Positions 9,080 through 16,868 of a DNA stretch of 64,000 nucleotides are shown piece after piece. The notes beneath the pieces were generated by a model, which was given only the letters and a program-made list of their open reading frames with translations, had not been told where the DNA came from and did not search any database. The stretch comes from Actinomyces oris (lineage in GTDB: Bacteria; Actinomycetota; Actinomycetes; Actinomycetales; Actinomycetaceae), in the NCBI RefSeq assembly GCF_006546825.1, contig NZ_VICC01000004.1, positions 186,001-250,000 on the forward strand. The letters run 5' to 3'. The position numbers and the translations under genes were made by a program. The stretch's first letter is position 1. The number at the start of each line of letters is the position of its first letter.

Positions 9080-10614
9080 GGGGTTCCTGTCGGGGTGTGG
9101 TGGTGAGTCTCGGCGGGGGCCGGGGCGGGATCGGGCTGGCGTCGGCACAGGAGTTCGTCGTAGGCGGTGACGGTGGGCAGGGGCCGGGTGTCTTCGGGCA
9201 GGTGCGCGATGACCTGGTGCGGGGTGGTGGGGCGTCGGGGTGGCAGGTTCACGACCGTCCCGCCCCTGGTCTGGCTGGCTGGGGCGGGTGTGTGGGTGGT
9301 GGCATGGCGGCGGGCTTCGACGGCGATGACGTCGGGGCTGATCGCGCCCACCGACAGGGCCGCGGTGAATGCTCCGGCGGCGCGGGCCTGCGCGAGGGCG
9401 GTGGAGCCGGGGAACGCGCCGGGCTTGTGCCGCAGCACTTCGAGGTAGTGGTCCAGCTCGACCCGGGTCACGCGCCGGGTGCCGAGGCGAGGGTGGGTGG
9501 CGAGGACGGTGCGGCCCTCGAACACGAGCACGCACGAGGCCCGCAGGGACACGCGGACGCGTTGGCCGATGAGGTGCGCGGGGACGGAGTACTTGACCAT
9601 GCGGACGGTGATCAGGGCGGAGCGGTCGACGCGGGGGTGGAGGATCAGGCCGGGGTCGAAGTCGTCGGCCGGCAACGGTGCCAGGTGGGGCAGCTCGGCG
9701 TGGTGGTCCTGCCCGATCGTGTTGGCGTGGCCGGTGATGCGGCGGGTGTTGTCGTCGTGCTCCCAGGCGCGGATCTTGTCGTTGAGTTCGTCCAGGGTGG
9801 CGACTTCGGGCATGGGGGTGAGGTGGTTGCGGCGGAACCATCCGACCTCACCCTCGACGCCGCCTTTCTCGTGGGCGCCGTCGATGCCGGGCTGGCAGTA
9901 GAACGCGTCGAAGCCGTAGTGGGAGCGGAACAGCACTCAGCGTTCGTTCTCGTCGCGTAGCCGGTCGCCGCCGTGGATGACCTGGACGACGGCGGAGGTG
10001 AGGTTGTCGTAGCGGATGTGGCGGGTGGGGATGCCGCCCAGGGCGTGGAAGGCCTCGATGTGTCCTTCGAGGAAGGCCTCCTGTCCGCCGGTCGGGTAGA
10101 CGCGGTGGATGGCCTTGCCGGAGTGGGACAGGCGGTAGACGAACATGTGGCACTTGGTCTTGACGCCGTCCAGGATGACGTAGACCTCGCCGAAGTCGAC
10201 CTCGGCCTCCGCGCCGGGGGCGTGGTCCTGCGGCACCATCGCCTCCACCCGGCGCCCGGCCTCCAGATCGATCTGCGCGCGCCTGACCCGGACGTAGTCC
10301 CGCACCATGGAGTAGGACAGGTCGGTGGCGCCGTGCTCGTCGCGCAGCCGGGCCAGGATCCTGGTCGCGGTATGGCGCTGCTTGCGCGGCGCGGTCAGGT
10401 CATAGGTGAGCATCTCGTCGATCGCCGGCTTGTACGGGTCCAGGCGCGGTGCTGTGCGGACCGGTTTCTTGCGGGGTGGGGGTTCGGCTGCGGCGAGTGC
10501 CTGGCGGACGGTGCGGCGGTGGACTCCGTGTTTGCGGGCGAGCTCGCGGATGGACAGGCCATCGACTCGCGCGTCGTGGCGGATGTCGGCGTACAGCTGC
10601 ACTCGTGATCCCAT
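9076..10614 (-). pseudogene. istA: IstA transposase interrupted by an in-frame TGA
   Basis: The frame starts at ATG 10614 (MGSRVQLYADIRHDAR) with the helix-turn-helix and DDE core (RAQIDLEAG, AEVDFGEVYV). It then meets TGA at 9939-9937 and continues in the same frame to 9076, giving about 226 plus 286 codons, the usual IstA length. The stop sits in DENER-stop-VLFRSHYGFDAFYCQP, where IstA relatives commonly have tryptophan, so a TGG to TGA change is likely. The catalytic core is split, so the element may be immobile unless the stop is read through. A sequencing error of one base cannot be excluded. Confidence 0.85.
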
Positions 10615-10671
10615 CTTGGCTCCCTTGCCCTCGCGACTGGTTCCCAGTGATGGGGACCAGCGTGAAGGGGT

Positions 10672-10756
10672 GGGGCCAGTTCAGACCGTCAACACCCCGG
10701 CAAGTCGCACGCGGGGCCAGATCAGGCCGTCACAACGGGGCCGAACCAAGCTGTCA
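10672..10756. repeat. Right IS21 terminal repeats (three 20-bp copies)
   Basis: Copies at 10672-10691, 10713-10732 and 10737-10756 share the pattern GGGGCC followed by a variable centre and GTCA. They lie between istA and the interrupted propeller gene. The outermost copy supplies the TGA stop now used by the propeller gene at 10754. Confidence 0.82.
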
Positions 10757-12862
10757 CAACCATGCCAGTCCGTAGAGACGAATGCGCGTACCGGTGGTCT
10801 GACTCTCGTAGGTGGGGCGCAGAAGGACGACGGTGACACCCGGCGCGCTGAGTGCGCTGATGCCGTCGTTGCCTCCTAGCATATTGACGGGGAAGTCCTG
10901 AACGCCGCCGTTGCGGCCGCGTGCTCCTGGAACGAAGGGGACTGTGCCGTTCTCCAGGGGGATGGAGGTGGCTTTCGACTTGTCTCCCGACTGAAGGCTG
11001 ATGCGTCCCTGTCCGTCGTCGGCGCGGGTGACCCCGACGGCGGTGACGAGCCCCGGATCCTGGGGGGCTGCCAGCACAGCACGAGTCCTGGGGTTGAAGG
11101 TGGTGGCGACCGTGGACTGGTCCTTCCACCCATCTGGGCCGGGGGTTGCGTTCGGTTCGACCGGGGTGGGCGTGGCGGCCGGTAGGACGGCCAGCCTCCC
11201 GGAGAGAAAGGACGCCATTGGGGCGATGCCGAGGGTCTGGCCCAGGTCGTAGGTATGGGTGTCGGCGCCGGGCACCTTCGCCAGGGTGTCAAGGGAGACG
11301 GCCTGGGCGCGGTGAGCCTTCGAGTAGTTCCAATCGACATCGTTGAACTCATCCTGGGTGGCCTCGGGGTAGGTGACTGTCCAGCCCTCGACGATGAGCA
11401 GCTCCCGATTGGCGTAGGCGGCCGGAACGTCCCTGACGACACCGCGGGGGTTGGTATCCGGGACGAGTGTGAAAAGGCCGATCCCGTTGGGGCTACCGGG
11501 GATTTTCTCCGCGCGAATGAGGCTGGCGTGCCCTGCTGTGCCTGTGTATGGGGAGCCCTCCTCGGAGAGATCGAGGTCGACGTCGCTCAGCCGCCACAGG
11601 ATGGAGTCGTCAGCCAGCGAGTAGATGGTGCTGCCGGCCAGGAGCACGGAGTCGGTGAGCTGGACGGCCTTGCCGTCGTGGAGGTGCTCGTTGGTGACCC
11701 GTCCGGTCACGGTGTCCAGGACGATGGTGAGGGACTGCTCCCGACCGAGATCGCCGTCAGAGCGCATGCGCTGGGACTCCAGCTCCCCGAGCGTCAGGGC
11801 GACGTGGCGCCTGTCCGGGCTGGTGATGAGATACGGGCGCTCACCAAGGACGCCGTTGACACGTCCCCCGTACTGGGCGAACTTCTTGCCTTGACGGTCG
11901 TAGTCCCAGCGGATCTTCCCGGTGGAGGGATCCAGGCTGATGAGGCTGTCATCGGTGAGGACGAGGGGGCCTGCAGCCCCTGCGGTTGCGTCCAGCGCGG
12001 CGGGGATGTCGTGGGTCCAGGTTGCCTGAGACGGGAAGGAGGTCGGGTAGGTGGGCAAGGTGGCGGGGGCGGCCACAGGGATCGGGCGGGGCCGGTCCCA
12101 GTTGTGGGCGAGGTAGGCGCTTGCGCTGAGCACGAGGGACGGGGCCAGGAGGATCACCACCAGAACGATGCGCGGCCCCCAGGAGCCGGCGCTCCGGAGG
12201 TGGGCGGGCAGAAGGCGTGAGAGACCAGCAGACCTGTCACGCAGCCGTGAACGGAGCGAGGAGGCCTGTGCGAGCTCGGGGAAGAAGGAGCGGGTGACGC
12301 GTTGGAGGAGGTCGAAGGTGAAGAAGGCACCCAGCCCCAGGGCCGCCATCGTGAAGGCGAGCAGCTCGCCGGCGCTGGCGTCCAGCGTCATGAAGATGCC
12401 GTGCCACAGGCGCAACGCTTCTCCGGCACTGAGTAGGCCGCAGACGGCCACCCCGGCAACGGGCAGGAGCCGCTTGATGATGCGCCAGCAGGTCCTCGCC
12501 CGATGCTGCCAGTCGACCCAGTACTCGGCCGGCTCCTCCCAGGCGAGAATGCCGATCCCCCACAGGACGAGCGCCGTGACCAGCGGTGCGAGGCCGAGGT
12601 AGAGGAGCACCCACCGCATCGTCAGATCAGCGCGCCACGCCAGGTAGAGGCCGGCCGCTACGAGGACGGTGAGCATGGCGCCGACCTTCAGCGCCCAGAA
12701 GAGGCGCTCGAACCGCCGCGACCAGACCTGACGGCGCTCCTGAGGCGTGCGGGGACGCCGACGGCGGGCAAGAGCTGACAGCGAGGAGTAGGGATTCTCT
12801 GAGGTGAGGGGAGTGGGAGCCGCGAGAGGCTCCACGTCCTCTCCGGGGCGTTGATCGGTCAT
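10754..12862 (-). CDS. Membrane-anchored beta-propeller protein, 3' end altered by the IS21 insertion
   Basis: 702 residues from ATG 12862 (MTDQRPGEDV), 19 bp after the stop of the upstream lipoprotein gene; the longer frame upstream overlaps that gene and is rejected. A polar N-terminus is followed by about five to six hydrophobic spans (roughly 70-270), then a long extracytoplasmic region with PQQ/WD40-like repeats such as LVLTDDSLISLDPSTGKIRWDYDR and TIVLDTVTGRVTNEHL. It is a paralogue of the 700-residue protein at 14177-16279. The last codons run up to the transposon end and the TGA belongs to the transposon. Function unknown; probably acts at the cell surface with the neighbouring lipoproteins. 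Confidence 0.85.
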   Translation of the reverse strand: MTDQRPGEDVEPLAAPTPLTSENPYSSLSALARRRRPRTPQERRQVWSRRFERLFWALKVGAMLTVLVAAGLYLAWRADLTMRWVLLYLGLAPLVTALVLWGIGILAWEEPAEYWVDWQHRARTCWRIIKRLLPVAGVAVCGLLSAGEALRLWHGIFMTLDASAGELLAFTMAALGLGAFFTFDLLQRVTRSFFPELAQASSLRSRLRDRSAGLSRLLPAHLRSAGSWGPRIVLVVILLAPSLVLSASAYLAHNWDRPRPIPVAAPATLPTYPTSFPSQATWTHDIPAALDATAGAAGPLVLTDDSLISLDPSTGKIRWDYDRQGKKFAQYGGRVNGVLGERPYLITSPDRRHVALTLGELESQRMRSDGDLGREQSLTIVLDTVTGRVTNEHLHDGKAVQLTDSVLLAGSTIYSLADDSILWRLSDVDLDLSEEGSPYTGTAGHASLIRAEKIPGSPNGIGLFTLVPDTNPRGVVRDVPAAYANRELLIVEGWTVTYPEATQDEFNDVDWNYSKAHRAQAVSLDTLAKVPGADTHTYDLGQTLGIAPMASFLSGRLAVLPAATPTPVEPNATPGPDGWKDQSTVATTFNPRTRAVLAAPQDPGLVTAVGVTRADDGQGRISLQSGDKSKATSIPLENGTVPFVPGARGRNGGVQDFPVNMLGGNDGISALSAPGVTVVLLRPTYESQTTGTRIRLYGLAWL

Positions 12863-12881
12863 CGTGCTGTCTTCCGGGCCG

Positions 12882-14180
12882 CTACTTGCTGGTGAACTGC
12901 TCGAGGTTCTCGGTGTGGGGATGGCCGTCGTCGGCGGCGCTGAGCCAGAAGACCGGGGTGGAGGTCGTCTCACCGCTCGCGTCAGTGCTCGTCCGGCTGA
13001 CCACCAGCCCGGGTCCGGTGGGGACACCGACCGATTCGGCCTTTCCTCCCGTGAGGTCGTGCGTGCTTCCGGAGTTCAGGTCGACGATCTGGGTGGACAG
13101 GGCGTCCCAGGCTGCTCGCGTCTGGTCATCGTCCTTCCCTGCGGTGCTGGCGGCGAGTGTGGCCGCGGCGGCAGGATCGCTGAAGCGTTGAAGCCATCCG
13201 CCGGGGTAGACCCGATTGACACCGGTGATGGTTCTGCGCACTGTGCCGTCCGTACCCATCTGGGTCACCGTGAACGGGCGGAACCGGGTGCTCCAGTCGT
13301 TGCCGGTGGTGGGGGAGTACGGGGACAGGAGGAGTGAGTCCCGGGAGGCGCCGATGAGCCAGTGGTCACAGGGGATGGTGGACGGTTTACCCGCAAGGTT
13401 GCTCAGCGGGTAGACGGAGATGACTCCCTGACCCTCGGCTCCCGGGTAGTAGTTCTGGGCGGTCTGGATGGCCAGGCTGTCGTTGGTGAGGACCCGCCCC
13501 AGGATCAGTCCGGAGACCTCCACCGAGCCTTCGAGCTTCCCCGTCTCGGCGCTGAGGACGACGACGTAGGCGCGCTGGGCTGAGAAGTCGTCGTCCTGAG
13601 CCGTCCGGTGCGGTTGGAGAATGAGTGAGATGTGCTTCCCGTCGGGACTGACGACGCCCACGCCGGAGGATTCCTGTTCGAGAAGACGGAACGTGTTCTT
13701 TTGAGTGGTTGACCAGTCATCACTGCTGTCCTGGTACTCGTGATCGAATACCGCAGGTTCGATGCGGCTGGCCCACTGCATGCCCTTGATATCCGGTTTG
13801 TACCCCGTGCTACCCGGTTTGTAGCTGGTGACGACTCCTGCGCGTTCCAACTTGGCACCGGATGAGACCTGCGAGTTGTCCACCCTGACGGTCCCATAGC
13901 GGGTAGGCAGGTCGCCAACGTCAATGACGTGGAAGTGCTTCCGTTCGGACTCCACCTGATCTGCACTGAGCGAGGTGACGGAGACTCCCGCCGACGGCGT
14001 GGTCGCCGCGGTCTTCGGGGCTGAGGAGCCGCAGCCGGACAGTGGCAGTGAGATCAGGAGCGCTGCCACCAGGGCGCGGGCGGCGCGGCTCGCCACCGAA
14101 CCGGTGCGGTGACGGCGCATCGAGGGCATGGGGGCGGGCATAGGGTTGGGCTTCGTCGCGTGTGTCGTGTGGCGCATCAT
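12882..14180 (-). CDS. Lipoprotein, second paralogue of the array
   Basis: 432 residues. The basic N-terminus, hydrophobic segment and lipobox LPLSGCGS (about 43-50) indicate a secreted lipoprotein; the mature part has propeller-like strands (VGVVSPDGKHISLILQP, AYVVVLSAETGKLEGS). Its ATG overlaps the stop of the upstream membrane propeller gene (ATGATG), so the two are coupled. It is homologous along its length to the partial gene at 1-970, and its C-terminus (DDGHPHTENLEQFTSK) reappears as a remnant at 16316. No enzymatic motif is seen. Function unknown. Confidence 0.85.
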   Translation of the reverse strand: MMRHTTHATKPNPMPAPMPSMRRHRTGSVASRAARALVAALLISLPLSGCGSSAPKTAATTPSAGVSVTSLSADQVESERKHFHVIDVGDLPTRYGTVRVDNSQVSSGAKLERAGVVTSYKPGSTGYKPDIKGMQWASRIEPAVFDHEYQDSSDDWSTTQKNTFRLLEQESSGVGVVSPDGKHISLILQPHRTAQDDDFSAQRAYVVVLSAETGKLEGSVEVSGLILGRVLTNDSLAIQTAQNYYPGAEGQGVISVYPLSNLAGKPSTIPCDHWLIGASRDSLLLSPYSPTTGNDWSTRFRPFTVTQMGTDGTVRRTITGVNRVYPGGWLQRFSDPAAAATLAASTAGKDDDQTRAAWDALSTQIVDLNSGSTHDLTGGKAESVGVPTGPGLVVSRTSTDASGETTSTPVFWLSAADDGHPHTENLEQFTSK

Positions 14181-16279
14181 CGGGCTTCTCCTCCCACGGC
14201 GTAGATGCGAGAGGTGCCGGAATACCGCGTGCCTGTCCGAACCATGATGATGGTGGCGCCGGGAGTACTGATGGCGCTCGCTAGATTCTCTTCCGGCCTC
14301 ACGTCGGCCAGTGCCAGATCCTTGAGCTGAGGGTTGTAGAGCTTGTCTCCCGGCGGAGCGAATGTTGTCCCCGGTGCCAGAGGGATTGATACGCCCGATG
14401 ACCCGTCTGCGGGCTTGACGGTGATCCGTCCCTCGACGGCTTCACCCACGGCGGCCTGGGTGATGCCGACGGAGGCGGCGGCGAGTCCCGGCGTCTGTGC
14501 CGCCGTCGTCACCGCCAGGGTCCGAGGGTTGAAGACGGAGCCGACAGTGCCGAAGGCCTCCCACAGGTGAAGCTCTAAGTCCACGTCATCCTTTGGCTTC
14601 TCCGCTGGGAGGGGCGGGAAGGTCACGAGAGTCTGCGATTTCCTGGAGGCGACCGAGTTGACCTCGGAGGTCATGCCGAGATCGTAGGCCCGAGTATCTG
14701 CTCCGGGGACATCGGCCAGGCCGTCGAGGCTGACGGCTTGGACCTCCCTATCCTGTAGGCCCTTCTCGGACCATGACGGCTTGACCTGTTTCCCGCCGGG
14801 TTTGTCGACGACTGCCCAGCCGTCGATGACGACGGGGCCGTGGTCGACGTTGGACCCGCGGGTGGTCTGAGGGGATGACCGGGGGGTGAGGTCAGGAAGC
14901 TCATGCGTGGTGGTGGGATCCTTCTGGGATACGACGACGTCGTGGTCCCCCGAGGGGAGACTGAGGACGAAGGCCGAGTGACCGGCTGCGCCGGAGTAGG
15001 CGGCCTGGGCGGACTGAGAGCCTGAGGCGCCGTCAATGGTGAGCTTTCGAAGGTCCCACATGGTCGACCGGTCCTTCAGCGAGTAGGCGGTGGTGCCGTA
15101 GAGGACTGCCGAGTCGGTCATCTGGAGGGTACTGTCGCCGCGCCAGTCGAAGACCGTGGCTCCGGTGATGGTGTCCAGGACGACGGTGGCCTTCGGCGTC
15201 GAGGAGTCGAGTTCTCCGTCAGTGTTGGTCAAGGATGTGTAGACGACCGGATCATCGAATCTCAACGCCATGTAGCGGCCATCGGGACTGCGGATGACTT
15301 TTCCCGCTGTTGAGCCCTTGCGCTGGTAGCTCCAGCGGTTCGAGCCGTCACGGGGGTCGAGTCCGGTGGCTCCGTCGGACGTGAGAATGATGGGGCCGGC
15401 GGCTCCGGCGATCACGTCCTGTCCGCTCGCCAGGTTCTTGGTCCACGTCTCCTGCGAGGCGAAGCCGGTGGGGTATGCCGGCAGCTGGTCGGCGTTCACC
15501 GACGGGCCCGTGGCCTGGGTGATGGTGGGCCGGCCGGACGCCGTCGGGTGGCCGCGGTATGGGACGGCGAAGGAGGCGACGAGCGCTACGACGGGAACAA
15601 GGGCGAGCAGGGCGCGAGGGCCCAGAGCCCGGAGGGAGGAGCGCCACGGTCGCCGCAGCTGAGCGCGCAGGTCGTGTATCCGCGCCGAGATCGGCTGGGG
15701 CTCGTACAGCGATTTGTCGGCATAGGGCTCGAACAGAGCGCGCGAGGCCCGCAGAAGAATGTCTGTGGACAGCAAGAGGGCGAAGGCGGCGACACCCATG
15801 GAGTAGGCCAGGGCCTCGCCGAGGCTGACCGCGTAGGTGGAGAACACGAACCTCCAGAGACTGACGATCGGGAGGACGGCGTACACGGCAGCGGCCGGGA
15901 CCAGGACGGCGGGTAGGAGCATGAGCGCTGAGCGGGCCGCGGTCAGGACCCTGTTGCGCGTGCTGCGGCTGTCATGGCGAGGCTCGGGCCAGAGGACGAC
16001 CCCGCACGCCCACAGGAACACGGTCAGCGCCAGCCCCTTCCAGGACAGCAGGGGGAGCTTGAGCAGCACCTTGGCGATCCCGCTGCCGTAGATGACGCAG
16101 AGGGCGGCCGCGGCCACCATGCCGAGGAAGCAGCCGAAACGCAGCGACGTCAAGGCAGCGATGATGCGCTGATGGCGGCGTCTGCGCCGGTTGAGGGCCG
16201 CATCGGCCTGGTTGGCGCTGTGGCCGGAAGTGGAGGGGGACTCGTCGATGGGGTGGTCGACGTCGGCGGCGCGTGGCAT
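14177..16279 (-). CDS. Membrane-anchored beta-propeller protein, intact paralogue
   Basis: 700 residues from ATG 16279. The N-terminal 35 residues are charged, then about six hydrophobic spans (roughly 45-230), then a large extracytoplasmic domain with PQQ-like motifs (GPIILTSDGATGLDPRDGSNRWSYQRK; TTAYSLKDRSTMWDLRK). It aligns with the protein at 10754-12862 in length, span pattern and motifs. It is the first complete gene of the minus-strand array and overlaps the next lipoprotein gene by four bases. A remnant of a further lipoprotein lies 36 bp upstream. Function unknown. Confidence 0.85.
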   Translation of the reverse strand: MPRAADVDHPIDESPSTSGHSANQADAALNRRRRRHQRIIAALTSLRFGCFLGMVAAAALCVIYGSGIAKVLLKLPLLSWKGLALTVFLWACGVVLWPEPRHDSRSTRNRVLTAARSALMLLPAVLVPAAAVYAVLPIVSLWRFVFSTYAVSLGEALAYSMGVAAFALLLSTDILLRASRALFEPYADKSLYEPQPISARIHDLRAQLRRPWRSSLRALGPRALLALVPVVALVASFAVPYRGHPTASGRPTITQATGPSVNADQLPAYPTGFASQETWTKNLASGQDVIAGAAGPIILTSDGATGLDPRDGSNRWSYQRKGSTAGKVIRSPDGRYMALRFDDPVVYTSLTNTDGELDSSTPKATVVLDTITGATVFDWRGDSTLQMTDSAVLYGTTAYSLKDRSTMWDLRKLTIDGASGSQSAQAAYSGAAGHSAFVLSLPSGDHDVVVSQKDPTTTHELPDLTPRSSPQTTRGSNVDHGPVVIDGWAVVDKPGGKQVKPSWSEKGLQDREVQAVSLDGLADVPGADTRAYDLGMTSEVNSVASRKSQTLVTFPPLPAEKPKDDVDLELHLWEAFGTVGSVFNPRTLAVTTAAQTPGLAAASVGITQAAVGEAVEGRITVKPADGSSGVSIPLAPGTTFAPPGDKLYNPQLKDLALADVRPEENLASAISTPGATIIMVRTGTRYSGTSRIYAVGGEAR

Positions 16280-16315
16280 GGCGTGGGGGTCCTTCGTTGT
16301 GGGCCGGCTTGGGCG

Positions 16316-16371
16316 TCACTTGGTGGAGAACTGCTCGAGGTTCTCGGTGTGGGGGTGGCCGTCGTCGGCGG
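16316..16371 (-). pseudogene. C-terminal remnant of a third lipoprotein paralogue
   Basis: About 18 codons ending in LEQFSTK-stop (stop at 16318-16316) match the C-terminus of the lipoprotein at 12882 almost base for base; similarity stops near 16371. The spacing to the next propeller gene matches that of the intact pair. The array has therefore lost its upstream member. Confidence 0.75.
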
Positions 16372-16868
16372 GAGAAGGCTCGGGAGGCATGACCCCCATT
16401 GTGATGGGCGGAACCGAATCGTGCGGCAGAATTCGTGAGGCAGCTCGTCCTGTGCCGCGTGAAAACACCGATGCCGTCTCTGCTGCCGCGGTCGTGCCTT
16501 ATGCCGCGCGGTCGAGGGTTCAGGGGGCGACCGCGAGACCTAACCTACGACCGCGGCCGGTGGGGTGGGGCGCTAGGGGTGGGGCGCCAGGCGGCCGGTG
16601 GCGTGGGGCGGCAGAGGTGGGGCGCCAGGCGTGGAATGCCGGGTGCGGGCGCCAGGAGGAGGAGACCGCCCTCGTGACTCCTCATCTTGAGCCGACCCGG
16701 CTCAAGGCTTACTCACGCCTACCGCGAACAGGGGCATGGCCCGGGCGTCGGCCTGGTTAGCCTTGTCAGCACGTGCTCTCAGCGCCATCTCTCCGCGGCG
16801 CTGCGACATCCCTCGCCACCACCGGACGAGCGGTCCCGCACTGAGCGCGTGCCGAGGAGGAATTACTG
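16372..16868. other. Intergenic region upstream of clpC
   Basis: About 500 bp without a convincing gene. It holds several copies of a GGTGGGGCGC-type repeat between 16557 and 16635, the HAIR-like operator at 16686 and a strong ribosome site (GAGGAGG) before clpC. Confidence 0.6.
16686..16706. promoter_or_regulatory. HAIR-like operator (HspR type) upstream of clpC
   Basis: CTTGAGC-N7-GCTCAAG is a perfect inverted repeat. The known HspR-associated inverted repeat is CTTGAGT-N7-ACTCAAG, the same arm length and spacer. It lies 163 bp before the clpC start. Heat-shock control by HspR is an inference. Confidence 0.65.

Larger units (their letters stand above)
994..10756. mobile_element. IS21-family element carrying a copper-resistance cassette
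   Basis: Both ends carry 20-bp terminal repeats. On the left they start at 994 and 1018 (TGTCAACTTCGATTGGCCCC, TGACGGTCTGTTCTGGCCCC). On the right, in reverse orientation, they lie at 10672, 10713 and 10737, each beginning GGGGCC and ending GTCA. The outer two repeats are exactly 24 bp apart on each side. The left inner copy matches the complement of the 10672 copy at 18 of 20 positions. Ends beginning TG and multiple terminal repeats are typical of IS21. istA and istB lie at the right; the copper genes (1119-8241) fill the rest, so they are passengers rather than neighbours. No comparable end is seen between 8242 and 8290. No target duplication is visible in the flanks. Confidence 0.8.

Noticed and set aside
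985-10765. Target-site duplication flanking the IS21-type element
   Set aside because: The bases before 994 (GTGGCTC) and after 10756 (CAACCAT) do not match.
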